From Channallabes apus (lineage: Eukaryota; Chordata; Actinopteri; Siluriformes; Clariidae), in the NCBI GenBank assembly GCA_030522415.1, contig CM060112.1, positions 835,001 through 899,000 on the forward strand: a DNA stretch of 64,000 bases, written 5' to 3'. A program made the position numbers and the translations under genes. Shown one piece after another: positions 23,015 to 33,007 of this stretch. Position 1 is the first letter of the stretch. Every line of letters starts with the position of its first letter. The notes under the pieces were generated by a model that saw nothing but the letters and a program-made list of their open reading frames with translations, did not search any database and had not been told where the DNA came from.

Positions 23015-24114
23015 GGTAGCGTTTATGCAAAAAGACTGTGTGACTCGTGGAGGTGAATGCTGAATTACTTGTAATAACGGGCAGGTTTTAATTCAATTCA
23101 ATTCAATTCAATTCATTTTTATTTGTATAGCGCTTTTAACAATTGACATTGTCTCAAAACAGCTTTACACAATCAAAAGAATTATTTAAGTTTGTATGGA
23201 GTGTGAATGTGTATGAATCAAAATGTTCAGATAGTCCCTGGCGAGCAAGCCAGAGGGCGACAGTGGCAAGGAAAAACTCCCTGAGACGGTAATAGGAAGA
23301 AACCTTGAGAGGAACCAGACTCAACAGGGAACCCATCCTCATTTGGGTGAAACAGATAGCAGGAAATGATCTGCATTTATACAGTGTTAAGTGTTAGGTT
23401 CAGCTATAATAGTTGATGTTAATTGATGTTATAATACTTGATGTAAAATGGAGTCCAGTAGTTATTCGAGACTCAGATAGACTTGTAGAAAGTTCCAGTC
23501 CTGAACTATCGAATTGTCAAGTCCTCAGAGAAACAGCTGACCACACCAGTCGAGGCCAGAACCATCTTCTAAGTAGATAGAATCATCCCCAGACACCAGA
23601 CGCATCCTAAAGAGACACACGGGGCATCCATGCGATGAGACCTCCAACCAGAAACGGGGCACCAGGATGGATCAGACAGGTCCGGAGGGCAGAGGGAGTC
23701 TGGATCACTGGCAGCTCAGGAACCACATGTGTAGCTCGACAGAGAGAGAGAGAGAAAGAGTGAAAGGGGGAGACAGGGGGAGAGAGGAAAGAGAAAGAGG
23801 GGGAGGAAGAGGAGGAGAGATTGCAATTAGGTATGGTCACAGTCACAATGTCTAATGTGAATGTATATTTACTGTAGAGTGCAAGCAGGGACTCCGGCAG
23901 GACTAACTATGACAGCATAACTAAAAGGGAGAGCCAGAAGGAAACACAAACATGAGGGCTCCCTGAGATGTAAAGCAAACAATCACCTCACCGTCAACAA
24001 ACCTGAGTGATCAAATGAGACTGAGGAAGACAGCATCTAAAGATACCAGTTCACCATAATACTCTACGTCCATGAGTCCCCCAGATCTGCTCCTTTACCT
24101 TATGGCAAATCTAT

Positions 24115-27100
24115 TTATAAAAATGCTTGGCTAAATAAATAGGTTTTGAGCCTAGACTTAAACACTGAGACTGTGTCTGAGTCCCGAACACTATTTGGAA
24201 GACTATTCCATAATTTTGGGGCTTTGTAAGAAAAAGCTCTGCCCCCAGCTGTAGTTTTCATAATACGCGGTACTGATAAGCAGCCTGCATCCTTTGACCG
24301 AAGTAGCCATGGCGGATCGTAAGACACTAGCAGTTCGCTCAGATACTGCGGGGCGAGACCATTTAATGCCTTATATGTCAAGAGTAGTATTTTAAAATCA
24401 ATGCGAAATTTCACAGGGAGCCAATGCAGTGAAGATAGGATAGGGGTGATGTGCTCATATCTTCTGGTTCTAGTGAGGACTCTCGCTGCTGCATTCTGGA
24501 CTAGCTGAAGCTTGTTTATGCACCTAACTGAACAACCAGACAGTAAGGCATTACAATAGTCCAACCTAGAAGTGAAAAGCATGAACTAGTTTTTCTGCAT
24601 CGTTTAGCGACAATATATTTCTTATTTTGGCGATATTTCTGAGGTGAAAGAATGCTATCCTGGTGATATTATCTACATGAGCTTCAAATGAAAGGCTGGA
24701 ATCTATAGTCACGCCGAGGTCTTTTACTGTTGCACTTGACGGAACAGAAAGGCCATCTAAAGTTACGGTGTGATCTAAGATTTTACTTCTAGCTGTATGC
24801 GGTCCTATGACTAGAACTTCTGTCTTATCCGGATTAAGCAGAAGGAAGTTAATTAGCATCCAATTTCTTATGTCCTGCACACATTGCTCAACTTTAGTAA
24901 GATGTTTTTTCTCATCAGGTTTTGTTGAGACGTATAGCTGTGTGTCGTCAGCATAACAATGAAAACTAATACCATGCTTACGGATTATGTTGCCCAGAGG
25001 AAGCATGTAAAGGGAAAAAAGCAGTGGGCCTAAAACTGAACCCTGCGGAACGCCAAACTCCACTAGAGAACATGCAGAATAATCACCATTTAAGTCTACA
25101 TACTGATAACGATCGGTCAAATAGGATCTGAGCCAGGAGAGGGTTGTACCCTTAATTCCTACTACATTTTCTAATCTGTGAAGAAGAATAGCATGATCAA
25201 TGGTGTCAAAAGCTGCACTGAGGTCGAGTAATACAAGCATAGTTACACAACCCTGATCAGAGGCCAATAGGAGGTCATTTACTACTTTAACGAGTGCTGT
25301 TTCTGTGCTGTGATGAGGCCTAAATCCTGACTGATACAGTTCATGTATGCCATTTCTATGTAGATATGAGCATAGCTGCTCCGCTACTATCTTTTCCAGA
25401 ATCTTAGAGATAAAGGGGAGGTTTGATATTGGCCTGTAATTGGACAGCTGACAGGGGTCGAGGTCAGGTTTCTTAATTATTGGTTTAATAACTGCTACTT
25501 TAAAAGATTTTGGAACATAACCAATGCTGAGTGAGGAATTAATTATTCTCGACAGCGGTTCTGTTATTACTGGTACTATCTGTTTAAGAAAATGTGTCGG
25601 TATAGGATCTAATATACAGGTTGATGAATTTGCAGAAGAGATGAGTGAAATTAGTTCATTCTCTTCAAGAGGAGTAAAGTATTCTAGGTTTGAATCTGAC
25701 ATGGCTAGGTTAACATCTGTATCAATTACATTGTTTGGTTTCAAAGCCTCAATTTCATGCCTGATATTTACAATTTTATTATTAAAAAAGTTCATGAAGT
25801 CCTCACTATTGCATGATGTTGTTGTGGAGATTTCTGTAGTGGTCTTATTTCTGGTTAATTTGGCTACGGTGTTAAATAAAAATCTAGGATTATTTTTATT
25901 TTCTTCTATAAGAGTGGAGAGATACGTTGATCTAGCTACACTAAGAGCTTTCCTATAGTTAAGGATGCTCTCTTTCCATGCTATTTGAAATACCAACAAT
26001 TTAGTTTGACGCCATTTACGCTCTAATTTCCGAGCGGTCTGTTTTAAAGTGCGCGTGTGATCGTTATACCAGGGAGCAAGTTTCTTATCTCTAATAATTT
26101 TTCTTTTAGCTGGAGCTACATTATCTAAGGTACAACGAAGTGTCGACTCTAAATATTCAGTCGCCTGATCAAGTTCTGTGGGGTCAGACGGTGGCCTAAT
26201 CGAAGTTGGTAACTCTGGGAGATTACTGATAAAACTCTGTGTGGTAGTCGATGTGAATGTACGTTTAATACGGTAGCGCGGTGCTGTGTGTACATTATCA
26301 CTGTGACACACTTGAATGGAGACAAGATAGTGATCTGAGATAATTTCAGACAGTGGAATTGTGAATACATTTCTTATAATTAATCCGAAGAATATTACTA
26401 AATCTAAAGTGTGACCTGCTTTATGAGTGGGTCCTACTACACACTGATTTACGCCTACGGAGTCCAGTATGGACATAAATGCTGTTCTCAGAGGGTCTTC
26501 TGGATTCTCAAAATGAATGTTAAAATCTCCAGCAATTAACACTTTGTCTACAGAAACGACCAGGTCTGAGATGAAATCTGCAAATTCACTAAGAAATTCA
26601 GAATACGGCCCTGGAGGTCTGTAAATTATAATTAGTGGAATCGACTGAGCTGATGACAGCTGATTACTACTCTACACCTACACCTACACCTCGACTGGTG
26701 TTGTCAGCTGTTTCTCTGAGGACTTGACAATTCGATAGTTCAGGACTGGAACTTTCTACAAGTCTATCTGAGTCTCGAATAACTACTGGACTCCATTTTA
26801 CATCAAGTATTATAACATCAATTAACATCAACTATTATAGCTGAACCTAACACTTAACACTGTATAAATGCAGATCATTTCCTGCTATCTGTTTCACCCA
26901 GATGAGGATGGGTTCCCTGTCGAGTCTGGTTCCTCTCAAGGTTTCTTCCTATTACCGTCTCAGGGAGTTTTTCCTTGCCACTGTCGCCCTCGGGCTTGCT
27001 CGCCAGGGAATATCTGAACATTTTGATTCATACATATTCACATTCCATACAAACTTAAATAATTCTTTTGATTGTGTAAAGCTGTTTTGAGACAATGTCA

Positions 27101-27677
27101 ATTGTTAAAAGCGCTATACAAATAAAACTGAATTGAATTGAATTGAATTGAATGTAATATACTTAAATACACTTATGTTACTTTAGAGAATTTCAAATGA
27201 GTTAAATTTGTGTCGGTGTTTTTGTACGATAGACAGATTATCATTATGAATAACTGCGACGCCTCCTCCTCTACCAGTTAACCGAGGCTGGTGTATGTAG
27301 CTGTATCCAGAAGGACTAGCTTCATTTAGAGCTACATACTCGTCCTGTTTAACCCATGTTTCAGTTAAACAGAGTATATTAAACGCCTGATCTGTGATAA
27401 TTTCATTAACAATAACTGCTTTTGATGCGAGAGATCTAATATTTAAGAATCCTAGCTTCAGATCAGAGGTGCCGGCTGCACATTCAGTATGATCGGAGTT
27501 TGTGGTCTTTATGTTAACTAGATTATTGAAACAGACTTTCTGAGTCTTTCTACATTTTTGCTTAGATCGGGGAACAGACACAGTCTCAATATGGTGAACC
27601 CTGAGTGACGACTCTATGCAGCTAGCAGACGGTTGGTTTAGCCTGTCTGTCTGCTCCCTGGCCTGGGCTCTGGATTG
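24115..27677 (-). pseudogene. L2-A2 ORF2, interrupted and frameshifted
   Basis: The N-terminal endonuclease ([32 protein letters not shown]) lies at about 27,677-27,183. After the insertion at 26,655-27,154 the frame resumes ([24 protein letters not shown]) and runs through [55 protein letters not shown] frame break at about 24,570-24,582, just after KLVHAF, separates the C-terminal [12 protein letters not shown] part. As in copy A4, no ATG precedes the endonuclease. Inactive. Confidence 0.9.
26655..27154 (+). mobile_element. L2 3' UTR fragment inserted antisense into L2-A2 ORF2
   Basis: From about 26,685 it matches the terminal 460 bp of the L2 3' UTR on the + strand and ends with GAATT units. 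About 30 bp of unrelated sequence with CTACACCTACACC units stands at its left edge. The uninterrupted ORF2 of copy A4 shows the join GCTGATT/TAATATAC, which defines the insertion point. Confidence 0.85.
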
Positions 27678-28580
27678 TCACCGATTTACTAGACCTCTAC
27701 TGAGACTATGAGCTATACTACAGGAAATGAGAGCAGCACCTTCCCGAGTGGGATGGACACCGTCCCGCCCTAACAGGCCAGCTTTGCCCTCAAAGGTCTT
27801 CCAATTATCTATGTAGCCCACATTATTTTTGGAGCACCACCTGGACATCCAGCGGTTCAGCGACCATAACCTGCTGTAAGCTATGTCGCCACGTCTCATT
27901 GGGATGGGACCAGAGCATATTACTTCATCTGACATCGCCTTCGCTAATTTAAACACCTCTGTAAAGTTATTCTTACTAACCTCTGACTGACGAAGGCGTA
28001 TATCATTAGCTCCAGCATGTACCACTATCTTAGAGAACCTGTGCCCTAGAGCCCTAAGATTACCTGCTATGTCCGGTGCTCTGGCTCCCGGGATACACCT
28101 AACCACTGCCGCTGGCGCCCCTAAAGGTCTAGCTAATGTCACGTGCCTCAGTATAGAGTCTCCTATAACCAGAGCTCTTTCAGGTTTCTCAGCGGGTGCA
28201 GCACTGAGGAGAGCAAACCTGTTGGACACGTGAGGCGCAGAGGAGGTGTGCTCCGGTGGGCTAGCCTTAGCGTTAGCTTTGGCTGAACGAGTATGCCGCC
28301 GAGTCGTCACCCACTCGCCCCGCTGTGAGGGCTCTAATGCCGGAGTCGGGGGCTGATTATCTCTGCCTGTGGCACCCAGACTGTCCGCTACAGGAATAAC
28401 GCTGCTCTCGCACTGTCTAACCCTCTCTAAAGTCTGTATGCGCTCCTCTAACGCTGATATCTTCTCCGTCAGAGTGCTCACTAACACACACCTATCACAA
28501 ATAAAATTATCGCTAATGACGGAGGAAGAATGTCTAAACATCCTGCACTCTACACACTGAACAAGCTGAACGGTAGACAT
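27678..28580 (-). CDS. L2-A ORF1 protein: Cys-rich finger, coiled coil, SGNH hydrolase (intact)
   Basis: The likely start is the ATG at 28580 ([15 protein letters not shown]); an earlier in-frame ATG at 28664 is less likely because the neighbouring copy shares only the later one cleanly. An N-terminal Cys motif (CVEC with CDRC about 20 residues on) resembles a small zinc finger. A coiled coil ([18 protein letters not shown]) and a basic, Ser/Thr-rich linker follow, then the SGNH domain: [19 protein letters not shown] and [12 protein letters not shown]. The frame is intact for 300 residues to TGA at 27678. It probably binds element RNA and, through the SGNH fold, may touch lipids or act as an esterase. 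Confidence 0.85.
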   Translation of the reverse strand: MSTVQLVQCVECRMFRHSSSVISDNFICDRCVLVSTLTEKISALEERIQTLERVRQCESSVIPVADSLGATGRDNQPPTPALEPSQRGEWVTTRRHTRSAKANAKASPPEHTSSAPHVSNRFALLSAAPAEKPERALVIGDSILRHVTLARPLGAPAAVVRCIPGARAPDIAGNLRALGHRFSKIVVHAGANDIRLRQSEVSKNNFTEVFKLAKAMSDEVICSGPIPMRRGDIAYSRLWSLNRWMSRWCSKNNVGYIDNWKTFEGKAGLLGRDGVHPTREGAALISCSIAHSLSRGLVNR

Positions 28581-28984
28581 GATAACGTACCTCTGTGTCG
28601 GAGTTTTAGTTGTTTGGAGATGAATTCCGTTTGTTGTTCTTAGACGAGGAAACTTTCGCGGCAACGATACGAAAACAGGAAGCTACGTCACCAACAGGAA
28701 GCCAATGGCCAAGAGTATTTACTCTACTGTTGCAGTAATAAATAAATTGGCCTAATAAACTTTTTAAAAAATATTAAATTATGATTGACACCTCCAGCCC
28801 AAAAATGTGCCTAGGCCCACCGGGCATTGCCCTGTATGCCCTATGGTCAGTCCAGGCCTGGTTGCAGGTGATGACTGTCCGGTGTGCTGTAAAAAGATGG
28901 GCTCTGCATCAGCTGAATGTGTGGGCGACCCGGTACTGGTTCTGAGTCTCATGGAGTTATGAAGTATATATGTGTAGCTAGAGT

Positions 28985-29454
28985 ATGTACACGGCCTGGC
29001 CAATAAAATTCACCATTTCAGAAGGGTCAAATTATTGGGATGCACCAAGCAAAGACAACAACTAAGGAGATTTGTAATGACTGGAACTGGGTTAAGAAAC
29101 CTTCAAGACCTGTCACCTCTGTTGAAGTGAAATCATGAACAGTACTCACTTAAAAGTGAAGTTTCTAATCAGTAAAAAAAAAAACAGCACAATTTAGGGT
29201 TATGTTTATGAGTGAACGTAAAAGTATTTCCACACACAGATAAACTGGTCCGCAAAATGCAGAATCTGTACAGAAAAAGTCATGTCAAGTTAGTCATATT
29301 CATCCTCAGGAAACTGGACGTTTTTAGAATCTACAAGAAACTCCTACAGATGTTCTAGCGATCCGTGTTGGCCAGAGGAGAGAACCTTTAATGCAGAGAT
29401 GCCAATCGACTGAACATGTGGTGACAAACTCACTGCTCACAGTCATATAGAACA
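28985..29454 (+). mobile_element. Tc1/mariner-like transposon remnant
   Basis: CACGGCCTGGCCAATAAAAT resembles a Tc1-like terminus, and about 60 bp on comes GGGTCAAATTATTGGGATGC..., which resembles the start of the same family's transposase gene. Many changes and indels interrupt the frame. The right end is lost at the junction with the next L2. Confidence 0.5.
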
Positions 29455-31637
29455 ACGTATCTCTCCACTCTTATAGAAGAAAATAAAAATAATCCTAGAT
29501 TTTTATTTAATGCCGTAGCCAAATTAACCAGAAGTATGACCACTACAGAAATCTCCACAACAACATTGTGCAATAGTGAGGACTTCATGAACTTTTTTAA
29601 TAATAAAATTGTAAATATCAGGCATAAAATTGAGGCTTTGTGTCACACACACTCGCGCCGCGACCGGCACAAGGACCCGGAAGTAGCCAGGTCGCAAAAG
29701 CAGGAAGCATAAAAGGAGAAGATGGCGGTTCACCTCACTCAGTCATTGAGTTTCGCCCATGTCGGATCAGCTCGTATCGCTTCTAATTCGTGAGTACTCA
29801 CTATCTTGGGTTATCTTTCTGTCTAGAGTGTGTGTTTATAGGACGCGGGTTAAATTTGTGTTTTTCCCTTGCTCCGTTGTTGTGAGAGTCCTTAGATTAA
29901 ATCGCATGGTTATCCAGCCTTTTCGCTTGCTTCCGCGTTTGGGTTTACCATCCACGCTACAAGGACTAACCGCTAAAGCTAAGTCTTCTGGTCTACTCCA
30001 GGTTAGTTCACTGACACTTTGAAACCGAACAATGTAATTGATGTAGATATTAACCTAGCCATGTCAGATCGGAACCTAGAATACTTTACTCCTCTTGAAG
30101 AGAATGAACTAATTTCACTCATCTCTTCTGCAAATTCATCAACCTGTATATTAGATCCTATACCAACACATTTTCTTAAACAGATAGTACCAGTAATAAC
30201 AGAACCGCTGTTGAGAATAATTAATTCCTCACTCAGCATTGGTTATGTTCCAAAATCTTTTAAATTAGCAGTTATTAAACCAATAATTAAACCTGACCTC
30301 GACCCTTGTCAGCTGTCCAATTACAGGCCAATATCAAACCTCCCCTTTATCTCTAAGATTCTGGAAAAGATAGTAGCGGAGCAGCTATGCTCATATCTAC
30401 AGAGAAATGGAATACATGAACTGGATTTAGGCCTCATCACAGCACAGAAACAGCACTCATTAAAGTAGTAAATGACCTCCTATTGCCCTCTGATCAGGGT
30501 TGTGTAACTATGCTTGTATTACTCGACCTCAGTGTAGCTTTTGACACCATTGATCATGCTATTCTTCTTCACAGATTAGAAAATATAGTAGGAATTAAGG
30601 GTACAGCCCTCTCCTGGCTCAGATCCTATTTGACCGATCGTTATCAGTATGTAGACTTAAATGGTGATTATTCTGCATGTTCTCTAGTGGAGTTTGGCAT
30701 TCCGCAGAGTTCAGTTTTAGGCCCACTGCTTTTTTCCCTTTACATGCTTCCACTGGGCAACATAATCCGTAAGCATGTTATTAGTTTTCATTGTTATGCT
30801 GACGACACACAGTTATATGTCTCAGCAAAACCTGATGAGAAAAACTAGCTTACTAAAGTTGAGCAATGTGTGCAGGACATAAGAAATTGGATGCTAATTA
30901 ACTTCCTTCTGCCTAATCCGGATAAGACAGAAGTTCTAGTCATAGGACCGCATACAGCTAGGAGTAAAATTTTAGATCACACCGTAATTTTAGATGGCCT
31001 TTCTGTTCCATTAAGTGCAACAGTAAAAGACCTCGGTGTGATTATAGATTCCAGCCTTTCATTTGAAGCTCATGTAGATAATATCACCAGGATAGCATTC
31101 TTTCACCTCAGATATATTGCCAAGATAAGAAATATACTGTTGCTAAACGATGCAGAAAAACTAGTTCATGCTTTTATCACCTCTAGGTTGGACTATTGTA
31201 ATGCCTTACTGTCTGGTTTTTCAGCTAGATGCATAAATAAGCTCCAGCTAGTCCAGAATGCAGCAGCGAGAGTCCTCACTAGAACCAGAAGATATGAGCA
31301 CATCACCCCTATCCTATCTTCACTACATTGGCTCCCTGTGAAATTTCGCATTGATTTTAAAATACTACTCATGACATATAAAGCATTAAATGGTCTCGCG
31401 CCGCAGTATCTGAGCAAACTGCTAGTGTCTTACGATCCGCCACGCCTACTTCGATTAAAGGATGCAGGCTGCTTGTCAGTACCGCGTATTATGAAAACTA
31501 CAGCTGGGGGCGGAGCTTTTTCTTACAAAGCCCCAAAGTTATGGAATAGTCTTCCAAATAGTGTTCGGGACTCAGACACAGTCTCAGTGTTTAAGTCTAG
31601 GCTCAAAACCTATTTATTTAGCCAAGCATTTTTATAA
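29455..31637 (+). pseudogene. L2-A3 ORF2 fragment (reverse transcriptase), broken
   Basis: The pieces 30019-30468, 30483-30848 and 30870-31637 carry [30 protein letters not shown] (one change from the usual SAAFDTIDH), [12 protein letters not shown] (a Ser where QGS is normal), [10 protein letters not shown], and the C-terminal [12 protein letters not shown] and LHWLPV region. A frame change at about 30,430-30,490, an in-frame TAG at about 30,846 and the LTR insertion inactivate it. Confidence 0.9.
29641..30016 (+). mobile_element. Solo LTR with 5-bp target duplication
   Basis: It begins TGTCACACAC and ends CACTGACA, so the termini TGTCA/TGACA are perfect inverted repeats. CTTTG occurs on both sides (29636-29640 and 30017-30021), and removing LTR plus one repeat restores the L2 reading. 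A TATA-like CATAAAAGG lies near 29,709. This is the usual product of recombination between the two LTRs of a full element. Family unknown; probably Gypsy. Confidence 0.9.
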
Positions 31638-32040
31638 ATAGATTTGCCATAAGGTAAAGGAGCAGATCTGGGGGACTCATGGACGTAGAGTATTATGGTG
31701 AACTGGTATGTTTAGATGCTGTCTTCCTCACTCTCATTTGATCACTCAGGTTTGTTGACGGTGAGGTGATTGTTTGCTTTACATCTCAGTTCCCCCTCAT
31801 GTTTGTGTTTCCTTCTGGCTCTCCCTTTTAGTTATGCTGTTATAGTTAGTCCTGCCGGAGTCTCTGCTTGCACTCTACAGTAAATACACATTCACATTAT
31901 ACATTATGTGACTTTGACCATACCTAACTGCCATCTCTCTTCTTCTTCTCTTTCTCCCCCTCTTTCTCTTTCCTCTCTCCCCCTGTCTCCCCCTTTCACT
32001 CTTTCTCTCTCTCTCTCTCTCTGTCGAGCTACACATGTCA

Positions 32041-32352
32041 TTCCTGATGGAATAACTGGGCGTATGCTCAGAACCTGTGCTGAACAGCTGTCTGGGGTCA
32101 TGACGGACATCTTTAATCTGTCCTTATCCCAAGCAACAGTGTCGATTTGCTTTAAGTCCACCACCATTGTGCCTGTGCCTAAACACTCCAAGCCCATGTG
32201 CCTTAATGATTACCGACCAATTGCACTTACACCCATACTCATGGGTGCTTTGAGCGGTTAGTCCTAGCACACCTCAAGAAAATTCTACCACCCACACTGG
32301 ACCCTCATCAGTTCGCCTACCGTGAGAACAGGAGCATTGAAGATGCTGTTTC
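32041..32352 (+). pseudogene. Second LINE, RT N-terminal part
   Basis: It encodes [38 protein letters not shown] and, after a frame break near 32,250, LDPHQFAYRENRSIEDAV, i.e. RT motifs 1-2 of a non-LTR element. The reading ends at the GTTTC target site of the chromovirus. Confidence 0.75.
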
Positions 32353-32988
32353 TGTCACGCTCTCAGTGCCTTCGCGCTGATCAGAAACCTTTTGACATTT
32401 CCTTTCCCACGCTGTCAGACTCTCATCACATGATCATGCTTTCCCACGCTGTCATCGCTCCTCCCGGACCGCCCCGCCGGCACACCGGTTTCTCATCTGG
32501 CGCTGATTTCACCCAGCTTATAAGGAAGCGCAGCGCGCTGCCTCGCGCTGGATTATTGTGTGTTTTTTTGGCCATAGTTTTCTCGCGTTTCTGTTCATGA
32601 CTTTTCACGTTGCCGACTTCGCTTGCTTCTCGTTTTCCCCCTCGCCTCCCGATTTGGATTATTGCCACGCTTGGATTTAACGGCTTTGAACTTTCGCTTT
32701 CGTTTCTCGACCACGGCTCAGCTTCACGTTTTTTGCTCGACGCCCTCGCTGACTGATCACACGGCTTTGATCTCTTGCTCTCCTCCTCGACCACGGCTCA
32801 GCTTCACGTTTTTGCTCGACGCCCTCGCTGACTGATCACACGGCTTTGATCTCTTGCTCTCCTCCTCGACCACGGCTCAGCTTCACGTTTTTGCTCGACG
32901 CCCTCGCTGACTGATCACACGGCTCTTATCTCTCGCTCTCTACCTGCAACTGGGTCCACTTTCACAGTCCACGTTCTGCATCACGACA
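32353..32988 (+). repeat. 5' LTR of the intact chromovirus
   Basis: Ends TGTCACGC...CACGACA. It contains a TATA box (TATAAG, 32519-32524) and, near its 3' end, about 80-bp tandem units beginning CGACCACGGCTCAGCTTCAC, three copies from about 32,707. Confidence 0.95.
32519..32557 (+). promoter_or_regulatory. Chromovirus core promoter and predicted transcript start
   Basis: TATAAG at 32519-32524 predicts a start about 29 bases downstream, at 32548. The first ten bases from there, CTGGATTATT (32548-32557), are exactly complementary to the site just after the LTR, which independently supports this start. Confidence 0.65.
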
Positions 32989-32989
32989 G

Positions 32990-32999
32990 AATAATCCAG
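32990..32999 (+). other. Putative self-primer binding site
   Basis: AATAATCCAG, one base after the 5' LTR, is the exact reverse complement of 32548-32557. No tRNA-type TGG site follows this LTR. The arrangement matches self-primed reverse transcription as known for yeast Tf1 and proposed for vertebrate Tf1/sushi elements. The function here is inferred. Confidence 0.65.
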
Positions 33000-33007
33000 C
33001 CAGCACT

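Larger units (their letters stand above)
19129..23090 (-). mobile_element. Chromovirus (Ty3/Gypsy with chromodomain), 5' truncated
   Basis: On the minus strand it reads protease, RT, RNase H, integrase, chromodomain, polypurine tract (about 19,652-19,668) and 3' LTR. Gag and the 5' LTR are missing: the right edge is cut by the 3' end of an L2 at 23,091. It sits inside the 3' LTR of the Gmr1-type element. Confidence 0.9.
23091..28702 (-). mobile_element. L2-like LINE, subfamily A, near full length (copy A2)
   Basis: On the minus strand: 5' end at 28,702 with ETS/CRE motifs, ORF1 (300 codons from its likely ATG), a TGA, ORF2, 3' UTR and a (GAATT)n tail at 23,091. Its 5' end coincides exactly with that of copy A4 (both begin GCTTCCTGTTGGTGACGTAG), so the element is full length. 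ORF2 is split by a 500-bp L2 3' UTR fragment and has a frameshift. Confidence 0.9.
9387..28860. mobile_element. hAT-like element enlarged by nested insertions (copy 3)
   Basis: The left terminus is CAGGGCTGGACTGGGACC and the right terminus, reverse complemented, is CAGGCCTGGACTGACCATAG. Both are flanked by the identical octamer GTTGCAGG (9379-9386 and 28861-28868). The two ends therefore belong to one insertion. Only about 584 bp (9387-9970) and 158 bp (28703-28860) of the original element remain visible; everything between is younger retroelement sequence listed separately. Confidence 0.75.
29455..32040 (+). mobile_element. L2-like LINE, 5' truncated (copy A3), with solo LTR insertion
   Basis: It starts inside ORF2 (TATCTCTCCACTCTTATAGA matches the A copies) and continues to the GA/CT-rich part of the 3' UTR, where it stops at about 32,040. 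The last part of the 3' UTR and the GAATT tail are missing. A 376-bp solo LTR interrupts it at 29,641. Confidence 0.85.
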
